64,000 nt of DNA from Cytophagales bacterium. Lineage in GTDB: Bacteria; Bacteroidota; Bacteroidia; Cytophagales; Cyclobacteriaceae. Made by a program: the position numbers and the translations under genes. Below are positions 56,747 through 64,000 of the stretch, piece after piece. The stretch is from positions 30,239 through 94,238 of the forward strand of contig JAKSDQ010000264.1 of assembly GCA_022360015.1 (NCBI GenBank), in the 5' to 3' direction. Below the pieces are notes generated by a model, which saw only the letters and a list, made by a program, of their open reading frames with translations, searched no databases and was not told the origin of the DNA. How positions within the stretch are numbered: the first letter of the stretch is position 1; every line of letters begins with the position of its first letter.

Positions 56747-58771
56747 CTAATGCTCCTTAAACCATTTTAAGATGTAAGCCACCTTGGTAATCAAATTGCT
56801 CGGGCGCCGGGCAATGCCGTGAGAAGCTCCCGGAATTCTGACCATGGCAGATTCTACTTTTAGCAATTTCAGTGCCTGATAATATTGTTCCGTTTCGGAC
56901 ATGGGAGTACGGTAATCAACCTCTCCTGTCAGCAGCATCGTGGGAGTAGTCACATTTTTCACCAAAGAAATCGGAGACCTTTTCAGGTAATGTTCAGGAT
57001 GATCCCAGGGCAATCCGGGAAACCAATATTTATAGAAAAAATTGTAGCCATCCGAGGTAAGCACAAAGCTGTACCAGTTGATTACCGGCTTGGCTACCAC
57101 TGCCGCCTTAAAACGATTGGTTTTTCCAACGATCCAGGCTGTCAATACACCGCCACCGCTACCCCCTGTTACATATAGCTTCCGGTCATCTATAAAACCT
57201 TTTTTAATCATTTCATCAACGCCCGACATTAAATCATCATAATCTTCACCAGGATAATTATGATGGATCAGATTACCAAACTCCCCTCCATAACCGGTAC
57301 TTCCCCTGGGGTTGATATACAACACCACATAACCGGCAGCCGCATACAGTTGCATCTCGGTGGAAAACCTGTCCCCATAGTTGGCAAAGGGGCCACCATG
57401 TATCTCCAGGATCAGTGGATATTTTTTGGAGGGATCAAAACCGGGAGGGGTGATATACCAGCCCTGAATTTCGCGCTGGTCGTGGGAAGAAGGGTATTTT
57501 ATTTCCTCGACCTTTCCCAATTGTTTAAAACCGAATAAGTCGTCATTCAGGTTCGTGAGGGTTTTTACTTTGCCACTTTTATCACCAACCGCCACATCTG
57601 CCGGATGATACGGAGTGGTTTGTGTAAAGGCAAAACTTCCATTATCAGCTAGGGAAAAAGCGCCACCACTATAAGGTCTCCCCAAAGATAAACCTCCTAC
57701 ATTGGCTGTTAGCTGTTGCAACTTTCCGGACATAGAAATACTGGCCAGCTTTGTATTACCCTGGTCATCGTACAGAAAATAAATACTTTTGCCATCCGCA
57801 CTCCACCTCGGTGCCTCAATATCTCTATCAAGCGAACCGGTCAATAACCTTGCGTTAGTGCCATCCGCATTCATTACATACAGTTTGGTCACCTGATAGC
57901 CCTGGTATTGGTCATCAAATCCCAGATAAGCGATTTGCTTCCCAGATGGCGACACCAAAGGATACCTGTCCGGACCTTTCCTGCCGGTCAGTGCCTTGAT
58001 TTCACCCGTGGCAATGCTAACCTGGTAAATTTCCGAATTTAGTGGTTCCAGTTCCCAGTCTTTATTTCTGTTGGAAGAAAACAACAAAGATTTACTATCA
58101 TTGGTCCAGGAAATCGGACCGGAGTGGTTGTAGTTTCCGGAAGTGATCTGCCTTGGCGTCCCTCCATGCACGGGCAGTATAAAAACATGTGTATGACCAG
58201 GCTCCAGGAAACCACTTCCATCGGACCGGTAAATAAGTTGATCGATGTATTTTGCTGCCGGCGCCCAGCTAGCCCCTTTAGGTTTTGCTGGCATGGTTGG
58301 TAAGGCCTGATTTTTTGCAGGAACGAACATGGTGAAGGCAATCCAACGGCCATCAGGTGACCAGCTAAGACTACCAGGGCTCCCGATCAGGTTTGTCAGC
58401 CTGGCGGTTTGTCCGGTATCCATCCACCGCAGGTATACCTGCGTACTGCCATTATTATTTGAAAGGTACAACAGTTTTTTTCCATCCGGAGACCATCGTG
58501 GTGAATAATCATTCGGGTTACCGGTAGTCAAAGGCCGGTTATCAGCCCCTTCAAAATCGGTGATCCATAAATCAGATTTTACCCGGTCGTCCATTATATC
58601 CATAAAATTTCTGGCATAGACGATTTGCTTGCCATCCGGTGATATCTGTGGACCGGAAGCGTACTCAAGCTGAAAAACATCATCATAGTTGAACGGCTGG
58701 TTGGTCTGACCTGAAGTAACACAGGCCCATGAGAGGGAAATCATAAACAGGGTATAAAAAAATGCTTTCAT
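56747..58771 (-). CDS. S9-family prolyl oligopeptidase-type peptidase, exported
   Basis: A 674-residue protein with a signal peptide (MKAFFYTLFMISLSWACVTS, also a possible lipoprotein Cys). Residues 30-400 form a beta-propeller with repeated ISPDGKQIVYAR, WSPDGKKLLYLS, WSADGKSIYFLY blades. The C-terminal alpha/beta hydrolase has the nucleophile in GGSGGGVLTAW, Asp in LTGEVDYRTPM and His in PGASHGIARRP. It cleaves short peptides, often at dipeptides or acylated N-termini, in the periplasm. Acylaminoacyl-peptidase and DPP branches cannot be separated by eye. Confidence 0.92.
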   Translation of the reverse strand: MKAFFYTLFMISLSWACVTSGQTNQPFNYDDVFQLEYASGPQISPDGKQIVYARNFMDIMDDRVKSDLWITDFEGADNRPLTTGNPNDYSPRWSPDGKKLLYLSNNNGSTQVYLRWMDTGQTARLTNLIGSPGSLSWSPDGRWIAFTMFVPAKNQALPTMPAKPKGASWAPAAKYIDQLIYRSDGSGFLEPGHTHVFILPVHGGTPRQITSGNYNHSGPISWTNDSKSLLFSSNRNKDWELEPLNSEIYQVSIATGEIKALTGRKGPDRYPLVSPSGKQIAYLGFDDQYQGYQVTKLYVMNADGTNARLLTGSLDRDIEAPRWSADGKSIYFLYDDQGNTKLASISMSGKLQQLTANVGGLSLGRPYSGGAFSLADNGSFAFTQTTPYHPADVAVGDKSGKVKTLTNLNDDLFGFKQLGKVEEIKYPSSHDQREIQGWYITPPGFDPSKKYPLILEIHGGPFANYGDRFSTEMQLYAAAGYVVLYINPRGSTGYGGEFGNLIHHNYPGEDYDDLMSGVDEMIKKGFIDDRKLYVTGGSGGGVLTAWIVGKTNRFKAAVVAKPVINWYSFVLTSDGYNFFYKYWFPGLPWDHPEHYLKRSPISLVKNVTTPTMLLTGEVDYRTPMSETEQYYQALKLLKVESAMVRIPGASHGIARRPSNLITKVAYILKWFKEH

Positions 58772-59268
58772 GGTAAGATAGTTTTAATAGGATTACCTCA
58801 CGAAGATAATAAATCATGACGGACCATCGAGGTTTTAAGTAAAATAAAGAGAGGCGGAAAGGAAAGAAATAAAAATTGAAAAAGCCCCACAAGAGCCCAA
58901 AGGTTTAAATTTAAACCCCTAAAAGACAAGATTTAGGCTATCCGTGCATCGCAACAATCCACTGTTATCCTGCAATACCATAGGCATTACGAGGCCCCGA
59001 CAAGTCAGGGTGAGGCCCGGTTTTGAAGACGAAGTCACCCGTTATTTCTAAATTGTTAGGTTTAAAAAAACTGTCCAGACTCAAGTGGGATATCTTTCTG
59101 AATTTTTTTAAAACCCGGTTATTGATTACAAAGCTAGCGCATTTGTATCTATTCAAGAAATATTTTACAAGTTAAACCATACATGGTGACCCAATTACCG
59201 TAAATAGTTTTGGAAACTATTATTCTTAAAAGTATTTAGCGGTATATTTGCCGGTCGAAATTGCCACG
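58772..59268. other. Divergent intergenic region with palindrome and promoter element
   Basis: About 500 bp. A perfect 16-bp palindrome GGTTTAAATTTAAACC lies at 58902-58917, 131 bp upstream of the S9 peptidase start, and could be an operator. TATATTTG at 59243-59250 fits the -7 consensus for the MFS gene. An antisense frame at 58965-59156 has no protein-like features. Confidence 0.4.
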
Positions 59269-60459
59269 ATGACTATAACAACAACAAAAAAGGCAAAACT
59301 TTGGAACAGGGATTTTGCTATCCATACGCTGTCCTATTTGCTGATATTTTCAGGGTTTTATTTTCTTCTCCCGACGTTGCCGTTTTTTGTGGTCAATGAT
59401 TTGGGACAGGATGAAAGCCGCGTTGGTTACATAATTGGCGTCTACGCACTTTCTGCTTTGATGATCAGGCCAATAGCCGGATATGCCCTGGATACTTACG
59501 GCCGCAAGCAGGTTTATCTATGGTCACTGTCGATCTATGTCCTGATTTCCGGGTTATACATATTGGCAGACACCTATTTTTCCTTGCTGGTTTTGAGAAT
59601 TTTACATGGCCTGAGCTGGGGTGTAATTACCAATGGTGGCATTACGATTGCTTCAGATCTGGTGCCGGTAAAACGGCGGGGTGAAGGCATCAGCTATTTC
59701 AGCCTTTCCATCACTTTGTCGATGGCTATCGGGCCCTTGGTGGGGCTAAGCATCCTGGAGAAAAGTAACTTTCAAATGTTGTTTATCTCAACCTTCTTTG
59801 TTGCCATGCTGGCTTTGCTACTGGCATTGATGGTTAGTTATATCAAATTTCCTAAAACCACAAAAAAATTAGGCTGGAATAATGTGTTTGAAAAAAAAGT
59901 GCTGCACATCACGCTGGTTATGCTGGTGACGGCAGTGACCTATGGCGGATTAATGTCATTTATCATTTTGTATGCAAAGGAATTAACTATTAGCAATATT
60001 CCGTTGGTATTTTTGGTCTATGCCGCCGGAGTAGCCTGCCTGAGGCCATTTTCAGGACAGTATATGGATAAAAGAGGACCTGGTCTGATTATCTTAATCA
60101 GCTTTTTGATTACGATTTTCGGATATGTGCTTTTATCGCAAACCAAAACCGAGTCTTTATTTTTGCTGGCATGTTTTATCACCGGCGTTGGTAACGGGCT
60201 GATCATGCCTACCATTTTAACCATGACTGCCAACCTTGTAGATACCGGCAGAAGGGGGGTTGCCAACTCAACTATTTATTCGGCCACCGATATGGGCATC
60301 GGCCTGGGATCAATAATTTTGGGCTACGTAGCCAAAATTATTGGTATTGGTAATATGTTTTTGATGGCGGGACTTTTACTCATTTTGCCATTAATTTACT
60401 TTTTTTCGGTGGCCTTTAAACATTACAACTTAAACCGTATCAATCCAAGTTCAGAATAA
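59269..60459 (+). CDS. MFS transporter
   Basis: A 12-helix major-facilitator permease of 396 residues from ATG 59269 (MTITTTKKAKLWNRDFAIHT). The open frame extends to 59248, but that would lie inside the likely -7 element TATATTTG (59243-59250), so the ATG is preferred. The signature loop between helices 2 and 3 is GYALDTYGRKQVYLW, and a related loop GQYMDKRGPGLI occurs in the second half. The family includes drug and sugar exporters; substrate unknown. It is 12 bp ahead of a class V aminotransferase gene, so the two are probably one transcript. Confidence 0.88.
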   Translation: MTITTTKKAKLWNRDFAIHTLSYLLIFSGFYFLLPTLPFFVVNDLGQDESRVGYIIGVYALSALMIRPIAGYALDTYGRKQVYLWSLSIYVLISGLYILADTYFSLLVLRILHGLSWGVITNGGITIASDLVPVKRRGEGISYFSLSITLSMAIGPLVGLSILEKSNFQMLFISTFFVAMLALLLALMVSYIKFPKTTKKLGWNNVFEKKVLHITLVMLVTAVTYGGLMSFIILYAKELTISNIPLVFLVYAAGVACLRPFSGQYMDKRGPGLIILISFLITIFGYVLLSQTKTESLFLLACFITGVGNGLIMPTILTMTANLVDTGRRGVANSTIYSATDMGIGLGSIILGYVAKIIGIGNMFLMAGLLLILPLIYFFSVAFKHYNLNRINPSSE

Positions 60460-60471
60460 TTCAGAATCCAT

Positions 60472-61557
60472 ATGCATAAAATATATTTTACTCCGGGGCC
60501 ATCCAAACTGTATTACACCGTTGAAGGGCATGTCAAAAATGCCTTAAAATCCCAGGTGTCATCTATTTCCCATCGCAGCAAGCAATTTGAAAACATTTAT
60601 TCCCATGCAGTAGGCCAATTAAGGGAACTTCTGAATGTGCCGGGAGAATTTGAAATATTCTTTACCAGTTCGGCAACAGAGGTCTGGGAAAGACTCATTC
60701 AGAATTGTGTTGAAAATAGTTCTTTTCACCTGGTAAATGGTGCCTTCTCCAGACGGTTTTACGAGATATCCCGCGATTTGGGCCGTGATGCGGTGATTTC
60801 AGAAGTGGAGCCCGGCCATTGCATCGACCCTTCGGAAACAAACATTCCGGAGTCGGTGGAGTTAATAGCTGTTACACAAAACGAAACAAGTACCGGAGTA
60901 GCTCAGCCATTGGAAGATATCTATGCTTTAAAAGACCAGCATCCCGATAAATTGATGGCAGTAGATGCTGTGTCAGCCGTTCCTTATATAGACCTTGATT
61001 TTAACAGGATTGACTCATTGTTTTTTTCAGTACAGAAAGGCTTCGGCTTGCCTGCAGGACTTGGAGTCTGGATCATTAATGAAAAAGGGATAGAAAAAGC
61101 CAAATCCATGCAACGCTCAGGGCTTTCTATCGGTTCATATCACAGTATTCCTTCCTTTCTATCCAAATCAGGACGCCATCAAACACCGGAGACACCCAAT
61201 GTTTTGGGCATGTATTTGTTAGGAAAAGTGGCAGAAGACATGCTTAGCAAAGGAATAACACAAATCCGCAAGGAGACCGAATATAAAGCTGCGTTATCCT
61301 ACAATTTATTAGAAAACCATCCGCTTATGGAACCTTTTGTGATCAATCCCAAATACCGTTCTAAAACTGTGATTGTGGCGAAAACAGCCATTGACAGTAA
61401 AAAAATTATCGACAAGGCAGGGGAAAAAGGCATGGTGATAGGCAGTGGATACGGGCAGTTTAAAAATAAGCACCTGAGAATAGCTAATTTCCCCACCCAC
61501 TCCAAAGAGCAATTTGAAATGTTGGCAGACTTTTTAAATGAATATTCTCATGAATGA
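60472..61557 (+). CDS. Class V aminotransferase, SerC/alanine-glyoxylate-like
   Basis: A 361-residue PLP enzyme starting YFTPGPSKLYYTVEGHVKNA, with SSISHRSKQFENIY, the PLP Asp in LMAVDAVSAVPYIDLDF and the Schiff-base Lys in FFSVQKGFGLPAGLGVWI. The SHRS and QKG motifs are those of phosphoserine aminotransferase relatives. Phosphoserine aminotransferase would complete the serine pathway with the SerB-SerA fusion 3.8 kb upstream, but the usual SerC phosphate-loop residues cannot be verified by eye. The adjacent MFS gene leaves room for another amino-acid role. Confidence 0.75.
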   Translation: MHKIYFTPGPSKLYYTVEGHVKNALKSQVSSISHRSKQFENIYSHAVGQLRELLNVPGEFEIFFTSSATEVWERLIQNCVENSSFHLVNGAFSRRFYEISRDLGRDAVISEVEPGHCIDPSETNIPESVELIAVTQNETSTGVAQPLEDIYALKDQHPDKLMAVDAVSAVPYIDLDFNRIDSLFFSVQKGFGLPAGLGVWIINEKGIEKAKSMQRSGLSIGSYHSIPSFLSKSGRHQTPETPNVLGMYLLGKVAEDMLSKGITQIRKETEYKAALSYNLLENHPLMEPFVINPKYRSKTVIVAKTAIDSKKIIDKAGEKGMVIGSGYGQFKNKHLRIANFPTHSKEQFEMLADFLNEYSHE

Positions 61558-61623
61558 TTTTAAATTGCAGTTTATTCTTTCAGTTTATCAAAATTATTAA
61601 CAAAACACTTTCCATTTCCGGTC

Positions 61624-62544
61624 ATGTATCCTTTACATAAAGTTCTAGTCGCCCTGGATGGTAGCGAGTTGGACTCAACCATTTTAAAATTTGCCTCCTT
61701 TATAACCAGGGCTTCAGATACTCACACCATTTATTTTGTGAATGTTATCAGGCATTGGAATATACCTCCCGAAGTCGAGAAAGAATTTCCCGGTATTATT
61801 GAAAATGCCTTGTGCGAACGGAAACAACAGATTGAAACATCAGTGGCCAGGGAAATGGGAGATACTGACATCAACAAAATCTGCATTGTTGAAAATGGCC
61901 AGCCTGCCAGGAAGATTCTGGAGATGAATGAAAAATACGACATTGACCTGGTTATCGTGGGCAGAAAAAACCATTTAAAGGGTAGTGGTGTTTTGAGTCA
62001 GAGGCTGGCAAGACGGGCGGTTTGTTCACTGTTGATTGTTCCTGAAAACAGTCATCTCCGGTCTGATAAAATCCTGGTCCCCATAGATTTTTCACATTAC
62101 GCTCAAAATGCTTTGGAACAGGCCATCACCATCGCCACCAGGGTGGAAAATGAGGTCGAGATCATTTGTCAAAACGTGTACAATGTACCGGTGGGCTATC
62201 ACTACACAGGGAAATCATATGAGGAATTCAGCCAGATCATGAAGAAAAACGCCGAGGAAGATTTTAAAAAGTTCATCAAGCCAATCGACCTGCAGGGGTT
62301 AAAAATTACAGATTGTTACTCTCTGGACAATGACGACGACCCTGTTGCCGATATTTATGAAAAAGCCATAGAGGTGAAGGCCAGCCTCGTAATCATCGGT
62401 GCCAAGGGCCGCACAGCATCCACAGCATTGTTTATTGGCAGCATGGCAGAAAGGTTAATTCAGATGAACGATACCATTCCCATGGTAGTAGTCAGGCCAA
62501 AAGGTAAAGCCGCCGGCTGGCTTGAAGTCATCAAGGATATATAA
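61624..62544 (+). CDS. Tandem universal stress protein
   Basis: A 306-residue cytosolic protein with two UspA domains (about 1-145 and 150-300). Domain 1 starts KVLVALDGSELDSTILKFAS and ends GRKNHLKGSGVLSQRLAR...LLIVPE. Domain 2 starts KILVPIDFSHYAQNALEQAI and ends GAKGRTASTALFIGSMAERL...VVVRPK. The GxxGx(9)G(S/T) ATP-binding pattern is best in domain 2. Stress-responsive nucleotide binding is the usual role. Repeat copy 5 follows. Confidence 0.9.
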   Translation: MYPLHKVLVALDGSELDSTILKFASFITRASDTHTIYFVNVIRHWNIPPEVEKEFPGIIENALCERKQQIETSVAREMGDTDINKICIVENGQPARKILEMNEKYDIDLVIVGRKNHLKGSGVLSQRLARRAVCSLLIVPENSHLRSDKILVPIDFSHYAQNALEQAITIATRVENEVEIICQNVYNVPVGYHYTGKSYEEFSQIMKKNAEEDFKKFIKPIDLQGLKITDCYSLDNDDDPVADIYEKAIEVKASLVIIGAKGRTASTALFIGSMAERLIQMNDTIPMVVVRPKGKAAGWLEVIKDI

Positions 62545-62569
62545 TATCACAGGGAAATTATCAACACCC

Positions 62570-62686
62570 GGCGCAAGCGTCCCTTGGGTGTTGCACAATG
62601 TTTTATACAAAATTCTTCGTGTCTCTTTGTGTCTTGGTGCCTTTGTGGTTCACCATTTTTCACCACGGAGGCACCAAGACACGAAG
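62570..62686. repeat. Interspersed palindromic repeat, copy 5, inverted, with side module
   Basis: The side module comes first here in reverse orientation (62570-62614: GCGCAAGCGTCCC...GGTGTTGCAC...ACAAAATTCTT), then the core (62615-62686) with GTGTCTTGGTGCCTTTGTGG and its complement around TTCACCATTTTTCACC. Orientation is opposite to copy 2. It begins 25 bp after the universal stress gene. The rest of the 317-bp gap shows nothing clear. Confidence 0.88.
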
Positions 62687-62861
62687 ATAATTGTTGTGGT
62701 TCAAGCATGATGGTCACAATGCAATGGTGCAATTTTGTGTGGTTAAACTGATGGGCATACCTGAGATTTTTTCAAATTTTTACCTTTTACCGGAAACCTT
62801 CACCACGGGTTCATGTCTTTAGCATAAACTCAAAATATATTGAACATAAGCATACTGAATT

Positions 62862-63515
62862 ATGAAAACTTTAACACTCTTTTTTATGCTGATATTCTCA
62901 GGCGTAGCTTCTGTGGCCCAAACGTATAAAAGTGAGCCCATTGGGGATATTGACAGACAAAGTGATATTAAAACATTAACCGGCTCCGGTCACCATTCCG
63001 GCGCTTTTGGAGCGGTGATGTTCAAGGCCTCGGAATTTAAGGATAAAACCTTCGCGATGATGGGGTTACGTGGGGGATGGATCATCAACCGCTCCGTGGC
63101 TATTGGCATTGAGGTCCAGGGCATCATCCCTTCTGCCAAATTTGAAAATATTGATCCCGACCCGGATGAAAAGGCAATTCTTCTCGGTGGATATGGCGGG
63201 CTGTTTATAGAACCGGTTTTATTTTCAAACAACGTAATACATATCACGTTCCCCATCGCATCGGGTGCCGGCTGGCTTGGGTATCACGAGGATTGGGAAA
63301 ACGAAAGAATAAGACGCAACAATGAGCTGATAGATGATGACGTATTTTGGTATGTGGAGCCCGGTGTGGGTATGGAGATAAATGTAACCAGACACTTTAG
63401 AATGAATTTTGGTGTAACCAAAAGGTTTACCCAGGATCTTGAGCTGGTCGATACAAAAAATAAAGATTTTAATAACCTCAACTATTTCCTCACCTTAAAG
63501 ATTGGCAAGTTTTAA
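62862..63515 (+). CDS. Small outer-membrane beta-barrel-like protein
   Basis: A 217-residue exported protein: signal peptide MKTLTLFFMLIFSGVASVAQ, then alternating hydrophobic strands with Gly-rich turns (MMGLRGGWIINRSVAIGIEV; ILLGGYGGLFIEPVLFSNNV; VGMEINVTRHFRMNFGVTKR) and a terminal strand NLNYFLTLKIGKF with C-terminal Phe. This is the look of an 8-stranded OmpA/OmpX-type barrel. Function unknown. Confidence 0.75.
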   Translation: MKTLTLFFMLIFSGVASVAQTYKSEPIGDIDRQSDIKTLTGSGHHSGAFGAVMFKASEFKDKTFAMMGLRGGWIINRSVAIGIEVQGIIPSAKFENIDPDPDEKAILLGGYGGLFIEPVLFSNNVIHITFPIASGAGWLGYHEDWENERIRRNNELIDDDVFWYVEPGVGMEINVTRHFRMNFGVTKRFTQDLELVDTKNKDFNNLNYFLTLKIGKF

Positions 63516-63679
63516 TCGTATCTACAATTCAGGGCAAATCATTTCTGGTTGAAGCCTGGTTTTTGACAGTTTGGAGAATCGGGAAAAACCTGCAAACCCG
63601 AAGGGTGTTTAAGGTAACAAGAAGTCGACCACAAAAAATTGTCTTTTTGCTTTTTAAAAACCTTAAAACACCACACAAA

Positions 63680-64000
63680 ATGAACTTAAAATTACCCTAT
63701 TTCCATCCCAGGCCAGTGGCATTCATGTTGCTTTTGATTATTAGCGCATTTGCCTTAACCAGTCAAAATGTCCGGAGTCAAACGATTGTGGATATTGCTT
63801 CAGACAATAAAGAATTAAGCATTTTAGTAGAGGCAGTTATCAAAGCTGATTTAGTTGAAGCACTTTCAGGAGACGGGCCGTTGACCGTTTTTGCCCCCAC
63901 TAATGCCGCCTTTCACCGTTTGTTCAGGACTTTAGGCGTGCGAGGCATTGACGACCTGAGCAAAGAGCAATTAACGCCCGTCCTCCTTTATCATGTCATC
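63680..64000 (+). CDS. Fasciclin-domain protein, N-terminal part
   Basis: The first 107 codons; the gene continues past the right edge. The signal peptide (FMLLLIISAFALTSQNVRSQ) is preceded by MNLKLPYFHPRPVA. The fasciclin (FAS1) domain opens with TIVDIASDNKELSILVEAVI and has the H1 signature GPLTVFAPTNAAFHRL, then LTPVLLYHVI. FAS1 domains mediate adhesion on the outside of the cell. Domain number and any sorting tail cannot be seen. Confidence 0.9.
   Translation, partial: MNLKLPYFHPRPVAFMLLLIISAFALTSQNVRSQTIVDIASDNKELSILVEAVIKADLVEALSGDGPLTVFAPTNAAFHRLFRTLGVRGIDDLSKEQLTPVLLYHVI

Noticed and set aside
58965..59156. Minus-strand ORF in the S9 peptidase/MFS gap
   Set aside because: No ribosome-binding context, unusual composition, and it lies in a promoter region; not protein-like enough.
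62522..62732. ORFs on both strands after the universal stress gene
   Set aside because: Both are translations of repeat copy 5.

Overview
The window looks like chromosomal DNA of a Bacteroidota bacterium, most likely of the order Cytophagales. The indicators are a SusC/SusD pair, a secreted protein with a type IX secretion (T9SS) sorting tail, methionine synthase split into two genes, a menaquinone gene cluster, many lipoproteins, and -7 elements of the form TAnnTTTG. No species can be named from the sequence alone. I see no rRNA, tRNA, CRISPR array, recombinase or transposase.

Layout: 1-4300 is a methionine operon on the minus strand (two-part metH, then metF) preceded by a clear SAM-I riboswitch. 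4749-9429 is a SusC/SusD uptake pair. 9907-16726 is minus-strand housekeeping (nucleotide-sugar epimerase/dehydratase, hemL, a TPR plus periplasmic-binding-fold protein, guaA). 16862-24066 mixes a hydrolase, a decayed small gene, a beta-propeller lipoprotein, a class V aminotransferase, a T9SS cargo protein and a ureohydrolase. 24182-29762 holds two tandem paralogous secreted zinc metalloproteases. 29793-32375 is dinB divergent from a small ORF and a LexA-like self-cleaving repressor.

33245-35650 is the most unusual part: an AT-rich block of about 2.4 kb bounded by a perfect 22-bp direct repeat. It carries a frameshifted TIGR04255-type gene, an unknown gene and a HEPN-like gene in one overlapping operon, plus a perfect 48-bp palindrome. 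The repeat covers the stop codons of both convergent neighbours. Removing the block and one repeat copy would leave the two genes ending tail to tail with a 4-bp overlap, so the block looks like a precise insertion with no recombinase of its own.

35645-42006 is a menaquinone cluster (menE, purU, menB, menD, isochorismate synthase, hotdog thioesterase). 42067-52024 holds assorted metabolic and envelope genes: phosphatase, nitrilase, lipoproteins, Tat-exported oxidoreductase, DUF2652-SRPBCC protein, cyclase-family hydrolase, ECF sigma factor, desaturase and rsmE. 52188-54433 has a TonB-receptor remnant, an ArsM-type arsenite methyltransferase and gene fragments. 54748-62544 has a natural SerB-SerA fusion, an S9 peptidase, an MFS transporter with a SerC-like aminotransferase, and a tandem universal stress protein. 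The end has a small beta-barrel protein and the start of a fasciclin-domain protein.

Five copies of an imperfect palindromic repeat family lie immediately 3' of genes, three of them between convergent genes. Three copies also carry a conserved side module.
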